From IMG/VR virus record IMGVR_UViG_3300048110_000048, positions 1-38,659 of that record: DNA of 38,659 nucleotides. One strand, 5' to 3'. This document shows positions 1-7,926 of the stretch, in pieces. The notes below the pieces were generated by a model, which had not been told where the DNA came from, ran no database searches, and worked only from the letters and a program-made list of their open reading frames with translations. Source of the DNA: a virus. Every line of letters begins with the position of its first letter. The first letter of the stretch is position 1. A program made the translations under genes and the position numbers.

Positions 1-658
1 ATACTTCAATAACAGTTTCATACCTAGTTCTAACAAATTCTATAGCTTCATATATTATATCCTCTACGCCTTGTACAATATTAGTGGCCATACTAATCTC
101 AAAGTTTAAGGAACTATTCTTAAAAGTATTGACCCTTTTATCAAGTGCGTCTAGGTATTTTTGATCATTCATTAGTCTATTTAAATCTAAAGCAATTTGC
201 ACATCCCATGCTTCAACGGCTTTACCCAGTGGCGAATTTTCAATAGCTTTTATCTTACCCTCAATATCCTTTTCAGATAATGATCCAAGTATAGAACAGT
301 TATGCTGAATGTTTCTATTATCCTTAGGTATCATTGATATAGCATCAGCAAGTCTTTGATTATTAATAATTTCTTCTAAGTTCTGTGCGCCATAGAAATC
401 AGTTGGACCAATTACTATATCGTCTAGTACAATATCATCTCTATCTTTTAGTTCATACGCCAAGGAATGAAACGTTGCGATTGAGTTTGGATTCCAATTA
501 CCTTTACGTTTAACAAAACAACCAGGGCACATATAAGAACAGCCCTCAAGTATTTCAAGATTCACTTGTATTTTATATTGAGTCATGGAAGATACAGAAG
601 TAAACTCCTCAAGCCTGTGGCCTTTGGTTACAATATTTTTCCATTCATCAGTTAACAT
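1..658 (-). CDS. Radical SAM enzyme, IGPTD family (3' end cut by window edge)
   Basis: The reading frame is open from the ATG at 658 to the left edge (219 codons visible), so the C-terminus is missing. Residues C40, C44 and C47 (GCSYMCPGCF) form the CX3CX2C motif that in radical SAM enzymes binds the [4Fe-4S] cluster used to cleave S-adenosylmethionine. Further on, IGPTDFYGAQN takes the place of the usual GGEP glycine motif, as in the paralogs at 836-1999, 1986-3008 and 4868-6046. The start overlaps the stop of the 64-aa gene by one base (TAATG), so translation is probably coupled. The C-terminal auxiliary-cluster cysteines seen in the paralogs would lie outside the window. Family membership is clear. 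The substrate is unknown; the operon suggests a peptide or virion-protein target. Confidence 0.88.
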   Translation of the reverse strand, partial: MLTDEWKNIVTKGHRLEEFTSVSSMTQYKIQVNLEILEGCSYMCPGCFVKRKGNWNPNSIATFHSLAYELKDRDDIVLDDIVIGPTDFYGAQNLEEIINNQRLADAISMIPKDNRNIQHNCSILGSLSEKDIEGKIKAIENSPLGKAVEAWDVQIALDLNRLMNDQKYLDALDKRVNTFKNSSLNFEISMATNIVQGVEDIIYEAIEFVRTRYETVIEV

Positions 659-852
659 TATTCGGTTTCCCACATCCTACAAGCAAAGTTGGGATTGTCC
701 ATTATTTCGTGTGGTGGATAACCCTCTTGAATTAACCAATCTTTTAATTTAAAATTCTTACCTTCTTTTGGAATTAAAGGTAGCATCTTAGGAAAGCCGT
801 ATCGCCATCCGTTAGGTGGGTCGATCATCACTCGCTTAGGTTTTACTAACAT
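658..852 (-). CDS. Small conserved phage protein, 64 aa
   Basis: A 64-residue soluble protein with the segments PPNGWRYGFPK and DWLIQEGYP. From memory, small proteins with a PPNGW-(K/R)-YGFP signature are common among hypothetical genes of marine T4-like phages; no function is known to me. It starts inside the 3' end of the upstream radical SAM gene (17-nt overlap) and its stop overlaps the next radical SAM start (TAATG), so it sits as a translationally coupled insert between two maturase-like genes. There is no signal peptide, membrane segment or metal-binding cluster (one cysteine only). It could be a small adaptor for the radical SAM enzymes, but that is inference from position. Confidence 0.7.
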   Translation of the reverse strand: MLVKPKRVMIDPPNGWRYGFPKMLPLIPKEGKNFKLKDWLIQEGYPPHEIMDNPNFACRMWETE

Positions 853-1999
853 ATGAAATATTCCTTAATCTTTCTAATTCTGGGTCATCATCTTTGGTTA
901 CTAAAAATTTCTTTCTATAACCATTCTTGTCATTCTCTACAGAATATCCATCCCACTCATACATAGTCTGAGCTGGTCCATTATAGTTATGTATATTATT
1001 TAACATATTCTCTTTAGGAGCAATACATCTATCTACACCAAGATAATCCCTAAGTGATATAATCTTTCTATTATAGCAAGAGAAGAACATAGGACACTCT
1101 TCACATTCGGTACCCTTTGCTCTTTCTATTTGTTCTTCTGTTATTCTGGTAGCATCTGCAAGGCTTTCTACTTTAAACATATCGTCATAGATTGCCATAT
1201 TTTCATACATAAAGGGGCTTAGGTACCATTCGCCTTTCTTATAGTTAAGAACTGTATAATTCATACCAGCGTGTGAATGGTCTATCATTATATTATTAAG
1301 AGTGCTATCTCTACTTAATACATTAAAATATTCATTAAACTTATCCAATGTTGCAAGTATGATATGTGCTTTATGGGACCTAGATACCGATGGTACAAAG
1401 TCTAAGATTGTATCAAACTTATCTATTGCATATGCATGAAGTTCTGCATAGTCTAAGTTATAGTCACGTATATTAATTACAAATGTGTATGTTATTTCGT
1501 GTTCTAAATTCTCATCAAGGTATGCTAATGCCTTTTTAGTTCTCTCAAGGTATGGTATAGAAAAGAAATTATAAGGGTTAGTAGCAATACCTATTTCTAT
1601 TTCAGTATCTATATTAATATTATTGCTAATATATTTAACAAACCTTTCTAAGTCACCATCGATAAGAGTAGATACGAATGCAAGAATAGGGCTATTTTCG
1701 TTGATAATATCTTCAAGATGTGGCATCACTTCATAGAAGTTTTCTGATGCAAGAAAGTCAGTCGGACCAATAAGCATCTCATCAACCAAGATCCCTTGAT
1801 CTGTAATGCTTCTTATAAAGTCTTTTGCTTTATCTAACTGATGCTCATCACTAGCATTACCTCTGCGATGTACAAAACAACCAGGGCACTTATGATGGCA
1901 ACCATCTAATACATCAAGCTGTATCTTTACTGCAGATACTGGCTTTGTCTGTGTCTCTGTGGTAAGTTCGTAATATAAATTGTTCTTAATGAGAGGCAT
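836..1999 (-). CDS. Radical SAM enzyme with C-terminal SPASM-like cysteines
   Basis: A 387-aa protein taken from the internal ATG at 1999 (MPLIKNNLYY); an upstream in-frame ATG at 2023 would add eight residues and overlap the preceding gene further. C34, C38 and C41 (GCHHKCPGCF) are the CX3CX2C motif for the SAM-binding [4Fe-4S] cluster. IGPTDFLASENF follows in the place where many family members have GGEP. Near the C-terminus CEECPMFFSC continues to a fourth cysteine 16 residues on (CX2CX5CX16C), matching the second half of the SPASM auxiliary-cluster motif found in peptide-modifying enzymes. It is one of four tandem paralogs downstream of the two CHxS-tailed proteins. Class assignment is strong; a peptide-maturase role is inferred from SPASM-like cysteines and context. 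Confidence 0.9.
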   Translation of the reverse strand: MPLIKNNLYYELTTETQTKPVSAVKIQLDVLDGCHHKCPGCFVHRRGNASDEHQLDKAKDFIRSITDQGILVDEMLIGPTDFLASENFYEVMPHLEDIINENSPILAFVSTLIDGDLERFVKYISNNINIDTEIEIGIATNPYNFFSIPYLERTKKALAYLDENLEHEITYTFVINIRDYNLDYAELHAYAIDKFDTILDFVPSVSRSHKAHIILATLDKFNEYFNVLSRDSTLNNIMIDHSHAGMNYTVLNYKKGEWYLSPFMYENMAIYDDMFKVESLADATRITEEQIERAKGTECEECPMFFSCYNRKIISLRDYLGVDRCIAPKENMLNNIHNYNGPAQTMYEWDGYSVENDKNGYRKKFLVTKDDDPELERLRNISYVSKT

Positions 2000-3008
2000 A
2001 CATATACTCTTTAAGGGCAACACAGTTTTCTAAACCTCGTGACTCCATATAAAGGTGTATATTACGCTCAGCACAACTCATCATATATTGGCAACCATTG
2101 CAGTCATCTACTTGTTGGGCATAATCTATATTATCATATAGTGTATTATTATCCATAGTTGTCTCAAACTGTGGTGTCCTTTGTATAATTACATCATACA
2201 AAAACGGATTGATATAAAGTTTATTATTATAGAAACTATAATTCTGGCAACCATAGCCATTAAATTTAGCATCAAAGAATGTATATAAATTTAGCCACTT
2301 ATCGTCAATCTTTTGCTCTATCATATCACGTCTAAAGTTAGCAAGATGCTGATCTACTTTACCACGAGCATTTCTATCTGTTAAGAATGATGGTGTAATA
2401 ATAATTGGTGCATTAAAGTCATCAAATACTTTTTGACATAAATCATTATAGCCAATTCTTTTAAACACATCTTTATGATAGTTTACTCTAAACTGTACAG
2501 AACCATACTTGAACAGCTCGAGGTTCTTGTACCACTCGTCCAAATCATTGTCAAGGTACTTATCTATATCTAAAACTATCTTAAAATCAATATCAGGTAC
2601 ACGATGTATATTTTTATATAACGACCATATCTTTGCAAGTTTTTCTTTAACTTCAGAATATGGTTGTAATAGAGTTGATGTAAATCCTACACCAGATATA
2701 CCATATAGTTTTTCCATATATGGGTGATTCATAATCTCACTAAAGTTCTCTGCATCAAAGATGTCTGTTGGACCAATAGTAATTTCGTCAGGGTGATAAG
2801 CCCCTTCAATTAATAGATTATAAAGTGTTTCTAAGTTATCTGCTTTGGTTAAATTCTTTCTAGGAATAAAACAACCTGGGCACATTTGACTACAACCATG
2901 TAGAATGTCCAGATTAATTTCTGTTCTTAAAAAATCTATGTTGGTTGGAGATTTTTCTTCATCATACTTATAATAACCAGCATATGTACTATTAAGTTTC
3001 GTTATCAT
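1986..3008 (-). CDS. Radical SAM enzyme with C-terminal SPASM-like cysteines
   Basis: A 340-aa paralog of the neighbouring enzyme. C39, C43 and C46 (GCSQMCPGCF) give the radical SAM CX3CX2C motif, IGPTDIFDAENF is the family's second signature, and CNGCQYMMSC plus a cysteine 16 residues later gives the same CX2CX5CX16C auxiliary-cluster pattern. The start lies 17 nt inside the 3' end of the 251-aa gene, and its own 3' end overlaps the next radical SAM gene by 14 nt, so the genes look co-translated. Having several diverged copies, not one, suggests each acts on a different residue or substrate, or that they form hetero-oligomers; the sequence cannot decide this. Confidence 0.9.
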   Translation of the reverse strand: MITKLNSTYAGYYKYDEEKSPTNIDFLRTEINLDILHGCSQMCPGCFIPRKNLTKADNLETLYNLLIEGAYHPDEITIGPTDIFDAENFSEIMNHPYMEKLYGISGVGFTSTLLQPYSEVKEKLAKIWSLYKNIHRVPDIDFKIVLDIDKYLDNDLDEWYKNLELFKYGSVQFRVNYHKDVFKRIGYNDLCQKVFDDFNAPIIITPSFLTDRNARGKVDQHLANFRRDMIEQKIDDKWLNLYTFFDAKFNGYGCQNYSFYNNKLYINPFLYDVIIQRTPQFETTMDNNTLYDNIDYAQQVDDCNGCQYMMSCAERNIHLYMESRGLENCVALKEYMYASH

Positions 3009-3747
3009 GGGTCAATAGAAAGTCTTCTGGAAAAAACTCAATTATCTGCTTTGTAAGATTAGTTTCACACAGAATATGGTAGAGGTCTTTACCAAAGTAT
3101 TTTGGAGAATCATTATAGGTTTGTTTATTAAACTCTCTGAATAATCCTTCTCTATTAAGTATTAACAGTAAAGCATCATAACCTGTAGTGAGCAGCCTAG
3201 CTATGTTAGGGCCACAAATAGCAGGTTTATCGTGTATGGTTATATCATTAACAAGCTCAGCCAGGTTAACTTCCTTTGCTTTCATATCATCATCAAAACC
3301 TTCATACAGTTTATACAGAGCAAAAGGAACTGCTGCAGCAACAGACTTAATTAAATCTTCCACTAATTCTTTATGGTCTTCTATAAACTTAAATATGAGT
3401 TTAGGAGGAAACATAAACAACAACTGGCTTTCTTGTTTAGTAATATCATGTTTATAATAAAACTTAATAATAAGAACAACAATCCTAGATAGTAAAGGAC
3501 AGTCAACCATAAAATCTGATTTGATATAAGACAGAATTAAGTCTTCATCTACAGCAGAAAATGTTGTCTTAAAGTTTGTATTAGCCAGATAGATTATGAT
3601 ATGCTGTGCAGATAGTTTTTCTTTACTTTTAGCATAATCAACCCAAAGGACATAATCCTCTAGTGTTGCTTTATCTTTGTATATCTGTACAAGATGTTGA
3701 GGAGAGAGTGGTAACTCATAACAAGTGCTTATATCAGGTGTTGTCAT
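2992..3747 (-). CDS. Unrecognised 251-aa protein within the radical SAM operon
   Basis: I do not recognise this family. The protein looks mostly alpha-helical, has no signal peptide or clear membrane segment, and has few cysteines. It begins MTTPDISTCYELP. A good ribosome binding site (AGAGGAAAA) lies about 8 nt before the ATG at 3747, in the 14-nt gap after the 367-aa gene, so it has its own translation start. Its end overlaps the following radical SAM gene by 17 nt. Being between two radical SAM genes and downstream of the CHxS-tailed proteins, it may be an accessory or recognition protein of the same system, but nothing in the sequence proves this. It could equally be an unrelated late phage protein. 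Confidence 0.75.
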   Translation of the reverse strand: MTTPDISTCYELPLSPQHLVQIYKDKATLEDYVLWVDYAKSKEKLSAQHIIIYLANTNFKTTFSAVDEDLILSYIKSDFMVDCPLLSRIVVLIIKFYYKHDITKQESQLLFMFPPKLIFKFIEDHKELVEDLIKSVAAAVPFALYKLYEGFDDDMKAKEVNLAELVNDITIHDKPAICGPNIARLLTTGYDALLLILNREGLFREFNKQTYNDSPKYFGKDLYHILCETNLTKQIIEFFPEDFLLTHDNET

Positions 3748-3761
3748 AATAAATTTTCCTC

Positions 3762-4865
3762 TTACAGTGGATATTTGTGAATAAGATAAGGAATACGATT
3801 CTGTCTTTTAGAGAAAAACTGAACATCTGTATTAATTAATTTAAGATCAGCTGTTAAGTTGTCCATATCAAAGTCATTTTGCAATACTTTACGAACAATA
3901 GGAAATACGTTTTTAAACTCTGTATAGAGATCCATATATTCCCAACCATCTGCATCACTATCTGCCTTATCTTGGTGTGCGGCAATAAATGCAGTGTCTG
4001 CTTTAACTTTATTCCACAATTCTTCTAACAGATAAAAGGCTGCGGTGTAGTTACCAGTGTTTGCTTTAGTGATATAACAGTCTTGAATAAAGGCTGTCTT
4101 ATCTGTAGCATATTGAGCATTACGTGCTGTGTTGGCATTCATCCAATCAATAACAGAAAGAATATATGCCAAATAGTGGCGTCTTGATGTAAAGTGTTCC
4201 ATTACATCTTGAGCCATAGTAGATTGGTGTACCGTAAACTTTTCTTTAATAAGTGATTGTACAGAAGCATTTCTATGATAATCATTTAACCAGAATAAAA
4301 GATCATAACTAAAGTTCTTACCATTTTGATAAACTACTGTATAAGGAGTTACTGCTCCGCCACCTGAGTCTGTAGAGAATAGTGTATCGACATAATTGGA
4401 TACATCATTCAGATCATTACTATTCATTAATATAGTTAGCATAGTATCCATAGAGAATATTTTCTCAAGAAATGATCCAACCATGCTTGTGATGTTAGTG
4501 CTTGAATCATAGAAACCAGAAGCTGTTAACAAACCATGAGTATATCTTGAAAATACTTTGATCATATCACCTGATGTTGCGAATAAGATAATACGTTTAT
4601 CACTGTTCTGTATAAAGTCTATATCATCTACATCATCAAAGTCCATGAAAGAAAGATACTCAGAAGCACCTGCTCTTGTACCTTCAGCAATAATATTATA
4701 TTGACCTTCAACCAGAAAGCCGCCCATAGATGATCTAACAATGATAATGTCTCTAGGAGTTCCTGTATGATAATATGAATTTAACTCACCACATACAGTA
4801 CCTAGGTTATCTATTGTTGAGATATACTTAGTGTTATTTAAGTAATAAAGATTTTGACCTATCAT
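3762..4865 (-). CDS. Unrecognised 367-aa protein within the radical SAM operon
   Basis: No family is recognised. The N-terminal part (to about residue 100) is rich in hydrophobic and glycine residues (VRSSMGGFLVEG, IIAEGTRAGASEYLSF) and looks alpha/beta; the rest appears helical, with aromatic-rich stretches. Only a few scattered cysteines are present, so no iron-sulfur site is suggested. The start is two bases after the stop of the radical SAM gene at 4868-6046, which implies coupled translation. It is located third after the two CHxS-tailed proteins. It may be a partner of the maturation enzymes or a virion protein; I cannot distinguish these. Confidence 0.75.
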   Translation of the reverse strand: MIGQNLYYLNNTKYISTIDNLGTVCGELNSYYHTGTPRDIIIVRSSMGGFLVEGQYNIIAEGTRAGASEYLSFMDFDDVDDIDFIQNSDKRIILFATSGDMIKVFSRYTHGLLTASGFYDSSTNITSMVGSFLEKIFSMDTMLTILMNSNDLNDVSNYVDTLFSTDSGGGAVTPYTVVYQNGKNFSYDLLFWLNDYHRNASVQSLIKEKFTVHQSTMAQDVMEHFTSRRHYLAYILSVIDWMNANTARNAQYATDKTAFIQDCYITKANTGNYTAAFYLLEELWNKVKADTAFIAAHQDKADSDADGWEYMDLYTEFKNVFPIVRKVLQNDFDMDNLTADLKLINTDVQFFSKRQNRIPYLIHKYPL

Positions 4866-4867
4866 AG

Positions 4868-6046
4868 TTACGCTCCGTCTTTCATTTTATATTGAGTTGC
4901 ATCATCATTCCAGGTGAAATCAAATGGATTATAATGCTTCAAGATTTCTTTAGGTAGTACACACCCGTCTATGTTTAAACTTTCTTGTGCTTCAAATACC
5001 AATCTATTAGCACATGCGATAGCAAATTTACAATCAGAGCAATCTTTTACCTTACTGGATCTATTTATACCTTTTGTAATCAATTCATTCTTACGCTGTA
5101 AGATTTCTTCAAAAGATAATCCGGTTACATCTAGGTTCTTATTAGATAAGAAGAATGCTTGTTCGTGCAACATAACATTTAGATGAGTAGTAGGTCCGTG
5201 TTCTCCTGGCACAATAGTTATACCAACAAAGTTAATTGAATTACAGTAAAGATTTGCCATTGACATAACAGCCTCTTTACTATTTTCATCATCGATAACT
5301 GATTCTAAAAATCTATTCCAAGCAAATAAGTTATTACGTTGAATGATCTGATTAGGCGCTCTTGCAAATGCTGGATTCATCTCTACGATTGTTCCATAAT
5401 CATTATAAGAACGTCGAATCATCCTATTATATTTTTCTTTATCTATTTGCTTTCCTACTACATTAGAAGCTTGTAGAGTCCAAGACCAATCCATCATCTT
5501 AGGAGTCTCGTTTTTAAAGAACTCTATCTTCTCCATAACAGAGTTATAATACTCATCGTCGTCTAACATCTCATTAATACGACCGACAGGCATAATAAAC
5601 TCGATAACCATATCACGTCTATATGCATCAAGGTCGTCTAGTATAGCAAATATTTCTCTTACTTTCTCCATAGAGGCTTTATCAAACTTAGCAGGAGAAG
5701 CAATACGTGCTCCTGTATGTTCTCTCATTATAGCTTGTACAGTAGGATTAGTTAAGATGTCTTTTGTATTTTTTGCTGAGAATAAATCAGTAGGTCCAAT
5801 AACAAATTCTCTTAGGTTACCTCCTACTCGTTTTACTCCATCAGCCAATTCTTTAGCTCGATCAATAATTTGTTGATTTACTTCTGGATCAATAGCTTTA
5901 TCAACAAAACACCCAAGACACCCTTGCTCACATCCAGACAATACTTCCATTTGGATTAATACATCAAACTTAGTTGCATCAGATGGTGCCAGACTTTCCG
6001 GTCCAGAATATCTCATCTGTTTACAATATGATTTTTGCATAGTCAT
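4868..6046 (-). CDS. Radical SAM enzyme coupled to the CHxS-tailed proteins
   Basis: A 392-aa protein if started at the ATG at 6046, which overlaps the stop of the preceding gene by one base (TAATG); a longer frame to 6097 would run deep into that gene and is less likely. C39, C43 and C46 (GCEQGCLGCF) form the radical SAM CX3CX2C motif, IGPTDLFSAKNT is the family signature, and CSDCKFAIAC with a cysteine 16 residues later is the CX2CX5CX16C SPASM-like auxiliary site. It is the first enzyme after the two proteins with CHxS repeats at their C-termini, so it is the best candidate for the enzyme acting on them. The chemistry (thioether, C-C bond or other) cannot be read from the sequence. Confidence 0.9.
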   Translation of the reverse strand: MTMQKSYCKQMRYSGPESLAPSDATKFDVLIQMEVLSGCEQGCLGCFVDKAIDPEVNQQIIDRAKELADGVKRVGGNLREFVIGPTDLFSAKNTKDILTNPTVQAIMREHTGARIASPAKFDKASMEKVREIFAILDDLDAYRRDMVIEFIMPVGRINEMLDDDEYYNSVMEKIEFFKNETPKMMDWSWTLQASNVVGKQIDKEKYNRMIRRSYNDYGTIVEMNPAFARAPNQIIQRNNLFAWNRFLESVIDDENSKEAVMSMANLYCNSINFVGITIVPGEHGPTTHLNVMLHEQAFFLSNKNLDVTGLSFEEILQRKNELITKGINRSSKVKDCSDCKFAIACANRLVFEAQESLNIDGCVLPKEILKHYNPFDFTWNDDATQYKMKDGA

Positions 6047-6435
6047 TAGCGTCTTCCTCTCGATGAATGGCAGCTTGTGTGGCAACTTGTATGGCATAAT
6101 ACAGCAGATATAGACCTATCTGTCATTCGTCCTTCAATTAGATCGACTGTTCTTCTCACTCCATCCTCTAATGTGTCTACAATATCCTGTGAATAAATTC
6201 TTGATCCTGCGCTCACGCCACCATCAATGTAGTTATCGAATAAGCTATTAGCAGCTCCAGTATATTCAAACCTATGGTTAGTAGAATTAGATGTAGTTTG
6301 ACCTAACCCTACGCCAGTATCCAAACCCATATACACGGTTGTAGTTATACTAATAGTTTTATCAAATGTACGGAGCCTTGCACCTGCATAAGTTTGCATG
6401 TAACTATCTAAACTATCTCTGGATAAATTACCCAT
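6046..6435 (-). CDS. CHxS-tailed small protein 2 (putative modified virion peptide)
   Basis: A 129-aa protein ending CHTSCHTSCHSSRGRR: three Cys-His-x-Ser units followed by a basic SRGRR tail. The body shares LRTFDKT, FEYTGAANSL and RIYSQ with the adjacent 140-aa paralog. The stop of that paralog and the ATG here share a base (TAATG), and the stop here is coupled the same way to the radical SAM gene. The cysteine and histidine residues are confined to the tail, apart from one histidine in the body. This layout (variable globular leader, short Cys/His/Ser core at the C-terminus, SPASM-like radical SAM gene next door) resembles RiPP precursors, especially the His-Xaa-Ser (Hxs) type. The alternative is an unmodified metal-binding fiber-tip or baseplate protein. 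Function is inference. Confidence 0.85.
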   Translation of the reverse strand: MGNLSRDSLDSYMQTYAGARLRTFDKTISITTTVYMGLDTGVGLGQTTSNSTNHRFEYTGAANSLFDNYIDGGVSAGSRIYSQDIVDTLEDGVRRTVDLIEGRMTDRSISAVLCHTSCHTSCHSSRGRR

Positions 6436-6857
6436 TACCTACGTCCTCTTGAAGTATGGCAACTTGAATGACAAGAGTTATGGCAAAGCACACCATTAAT
6501 ACTTCTATTTGTTATTCTACCTTCTATCTGATCAACTGTTCTTTGCATAGTATCGGTTATTGAATTAATAACGTGCTGTGAATACATACGCGAACCTGTA
6601 TAGATATTACCGTTTAAGTAATTGTTATATAATGAATTAGCAGCGCCTGTATATTCAAATCGTTCACCTATAGCTTGAGTTGCTGTCACACCGGTAAATC
6701 CTGAAGGGTATGATGTACCACCTGGATACAGATTCGAACCTCCTGGGCTTTGAAGTATATAAGCTGTTACATTAAAGTTGACTGTCTTATCAAAGGTTCT
6801 TAACTGGCCACCTGCCTGTGATTGCAAACTACTATTATTTTGTGCATATGTTGGCAT
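6435..6857 (-). CDS. CHxS-tailed small protein 1 (putative modified virion peptide)
   Basis: A 140-aa paralog of the next gene, ending CHNSCHSSCHTSRGRR. The body has LRTFDKTV, RFEYTGAANSLYNNYLNG and RMYSQ in common with its neighbour, while the central loop (Gly/Pro/Ser rich, about residues 37-60) differs. The positions labelled x in the CHxS units vary (N, S, T) whereas C, H and S do not, suggesting selection on those residues. It starts at a TAATG overlap with the collagen-like fiber gene and ends in another TAATG, so fiber, both small proteins and a radical SAM gene form one coupled string. From memory, proteins with this kind of tail occur in other marine T4-like phages as hypothetical proteins. 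Virion location and radical SAM modification are inferred. Confidence 0.85.
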   Translation of the reverse strand: MPTYAQNNSSLQSQAGGQLRTFDKTVNFNVTAYILQSPGGSNLYPGGTSYPSGFTGVTATQAIGERFEYTGAANSLYNNYLNGNIYTGSRMYSQHVINSITDTMQRTVDQIEGRITNRSINGVLCHNSCHSSCHTSRGRR

Positions 6858-7924
6858 TATACTTTAACCTCAACTGTTCCCTCGCCATCCTCTAGTGCCA
6901 CACCAACATAATGTAAGAAATGTATTTCGGAAGCTCTTGAAGCAGGGATTGCTTTACACTTACCAGCACCATCTGCTACTATATAGTCACCTTTTTCAGC
7001 AGTACCATTTATCTTACAAGGGATACGTCCTTTAAGAGCAATGAATGGCCACAGAGGATCTTCCATATTTTCTTCTGATACATTCATTCTAAGCCCAGGT
7101 AGTGTAGATATAACTCCTGCAATCGGCATACCAGTCTCCCATTTGGTAACCTCTTTGTCACCACCAATGCCTAATAGATCACCTGGTTCATATTCTGTAT
7201 CAGCTAAGTATTTCTCCGCAAGGTCAGACCAGTTAGCAGATGCTGCAGTACCTTGATAGATACCTGAGTTATCAACATATGATACATCGGAGCCATTTCT
7301 TCTAAACTGAACAATTCTGTTTGAAGATTGGTCTGCAACAATGTACCATCTATTTGAGTGATATTGAATTTTACCTTTTGTGCCTGGGTCACCAGTCCAG
7401 TTAGATGAAGCATTAGAGAAAACACCACCGTTAGTGATATCAATAGTACCACCACCAAAGACACCAATCTCACCTTTTTGGCCTTTAGAACCAGTTGAAC
7501 CAGTTGACCCAGTGCTACCAGTGCTACCAGTGTTACCAGTAGCACCTTTTTGACCTTTTTGACCAGTTGACCCAGTATCACCTTTTTGTCCTTTTTGGCC
7601 TTTAGCACCAGTGGCACCAATCTCACCTTTTTGGCCTTTAGAACCAGTTGAACCAGTGTTACCGACTTCACCTTTTTGGCCTTTAGCACCAGTGCTACCA
7701 GTGCTACCAGTGTTACCAGTCTGACCTTTTTGACCTTTTTGTCCAACTTCGCCTTTTTGGCCCTTCTGGCCTTTCTCGCCTTTTTGGCCTTTGTTACCCT
7801 GAGGAGCATCTCCAAAATTGGTAGCTCTCCATACACCTTTACCACTATCATATTGCCACGTTATGTTGTTAGCAGTATGTGTTGCGCCGTTTGATGGCGA
7901 TGATGGGAAATTAATTGCCGCCAT
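6857..7924 (-). CDS. Collagen-like tail fiber protein, 355 aa
   Basis: The N-terminus (INFPSSPSNGATHTANNITW) is typical of marine phage fiber modules. Residues 43-156 are 38 uninterrupted Gly-X-Y triplets made mainly of GQK, GST, GNT, GAK, GEV/GEI and GDT, with no proline. A beta-rich C-terminal domain follows (SDLAEKYLADTEYEPGDLLG and GVISTLPGLRMN), a type common at the ends of phage fibers, close to self-processing or trimer-forming tips. The protein is probably a trimeric rod on the tail. A strong Shine-Dalgarno (CAGGAGGCGC) lies inside the end of the preceding gene just before the ATG at 7924. The downstream CHxS protein is coupled by TAATG, which suggests the two products are used together. 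Confidence 0.88.
   Translation of the reverse strand: MAAINFPSSPSNGATHTANNITWQYDSGKGVWRATNFGDAPQGNKGQKGEKGQKGQKGEVGQKGQKGQTGNTGSTGSTGAKGQKGEVGNTGSTGSKGQKGEIGATGAKGQKGQKGDTGSTGQKGQKGATGNTGSTGSTGSTGSTGSKGQKGEIGVFGGGTIDITNGGVFSNASSNWTGDPGTKGKIQYHSNRWYIVADQSSNRIVQFRRNGSDVSYVDNSGIYQGTAASANWSDLAEKYLADTEYEPGDLLGIGGDKEVTKWETGMPIAGVISTLPGLRMNVSEENMEDPLWPFIALKGRIPCKINGTAEKGDYIVADGAGKCKAIPASRASEIHFLHYVGVALEDGEGTVEVKV
7457..7798 (-). repeat. Collagen-type Gly-X-Y coding repeats (38 triplets)
   Basis: A 9-base periodic tract coding for 38 consecutive Gly-X-Y triplets (residues 43-156 of the fiber). The low-complexity DNA gives spurious open frames on both strands and could recombine with the related tract at 8326-8682. 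Confidence 0.92.
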
Positions 7925-7926
7925 GT

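Noticed and set aside
2509-2727. Plus-strand open frame of 72 aa opposite the radical SAM gene
   Set aside because: It lies entirely antisense to a gene with conserved motifs, has no ribosome binding site of note and no recognisable domain.
5062-5069. Internal TATAAATA on the minus strand (also 34377-34384; plus strand at 23145-23152)
   Set aside because: Several exact hits are expected by chance at this base composition, and these lie inside coding sequence with no repeated context.
7204-7851. 215-aa Lys/Leu/Val-rich open frame on the minus strand
   Set aside because: It is the out-of-frame shadow of the collagen-like Gly-X-Y repeats; composition is explained by the 9-base periodicity. The same holds for 8433-8681 and plus-strand frames at 8401-8688 and 7676-7894.
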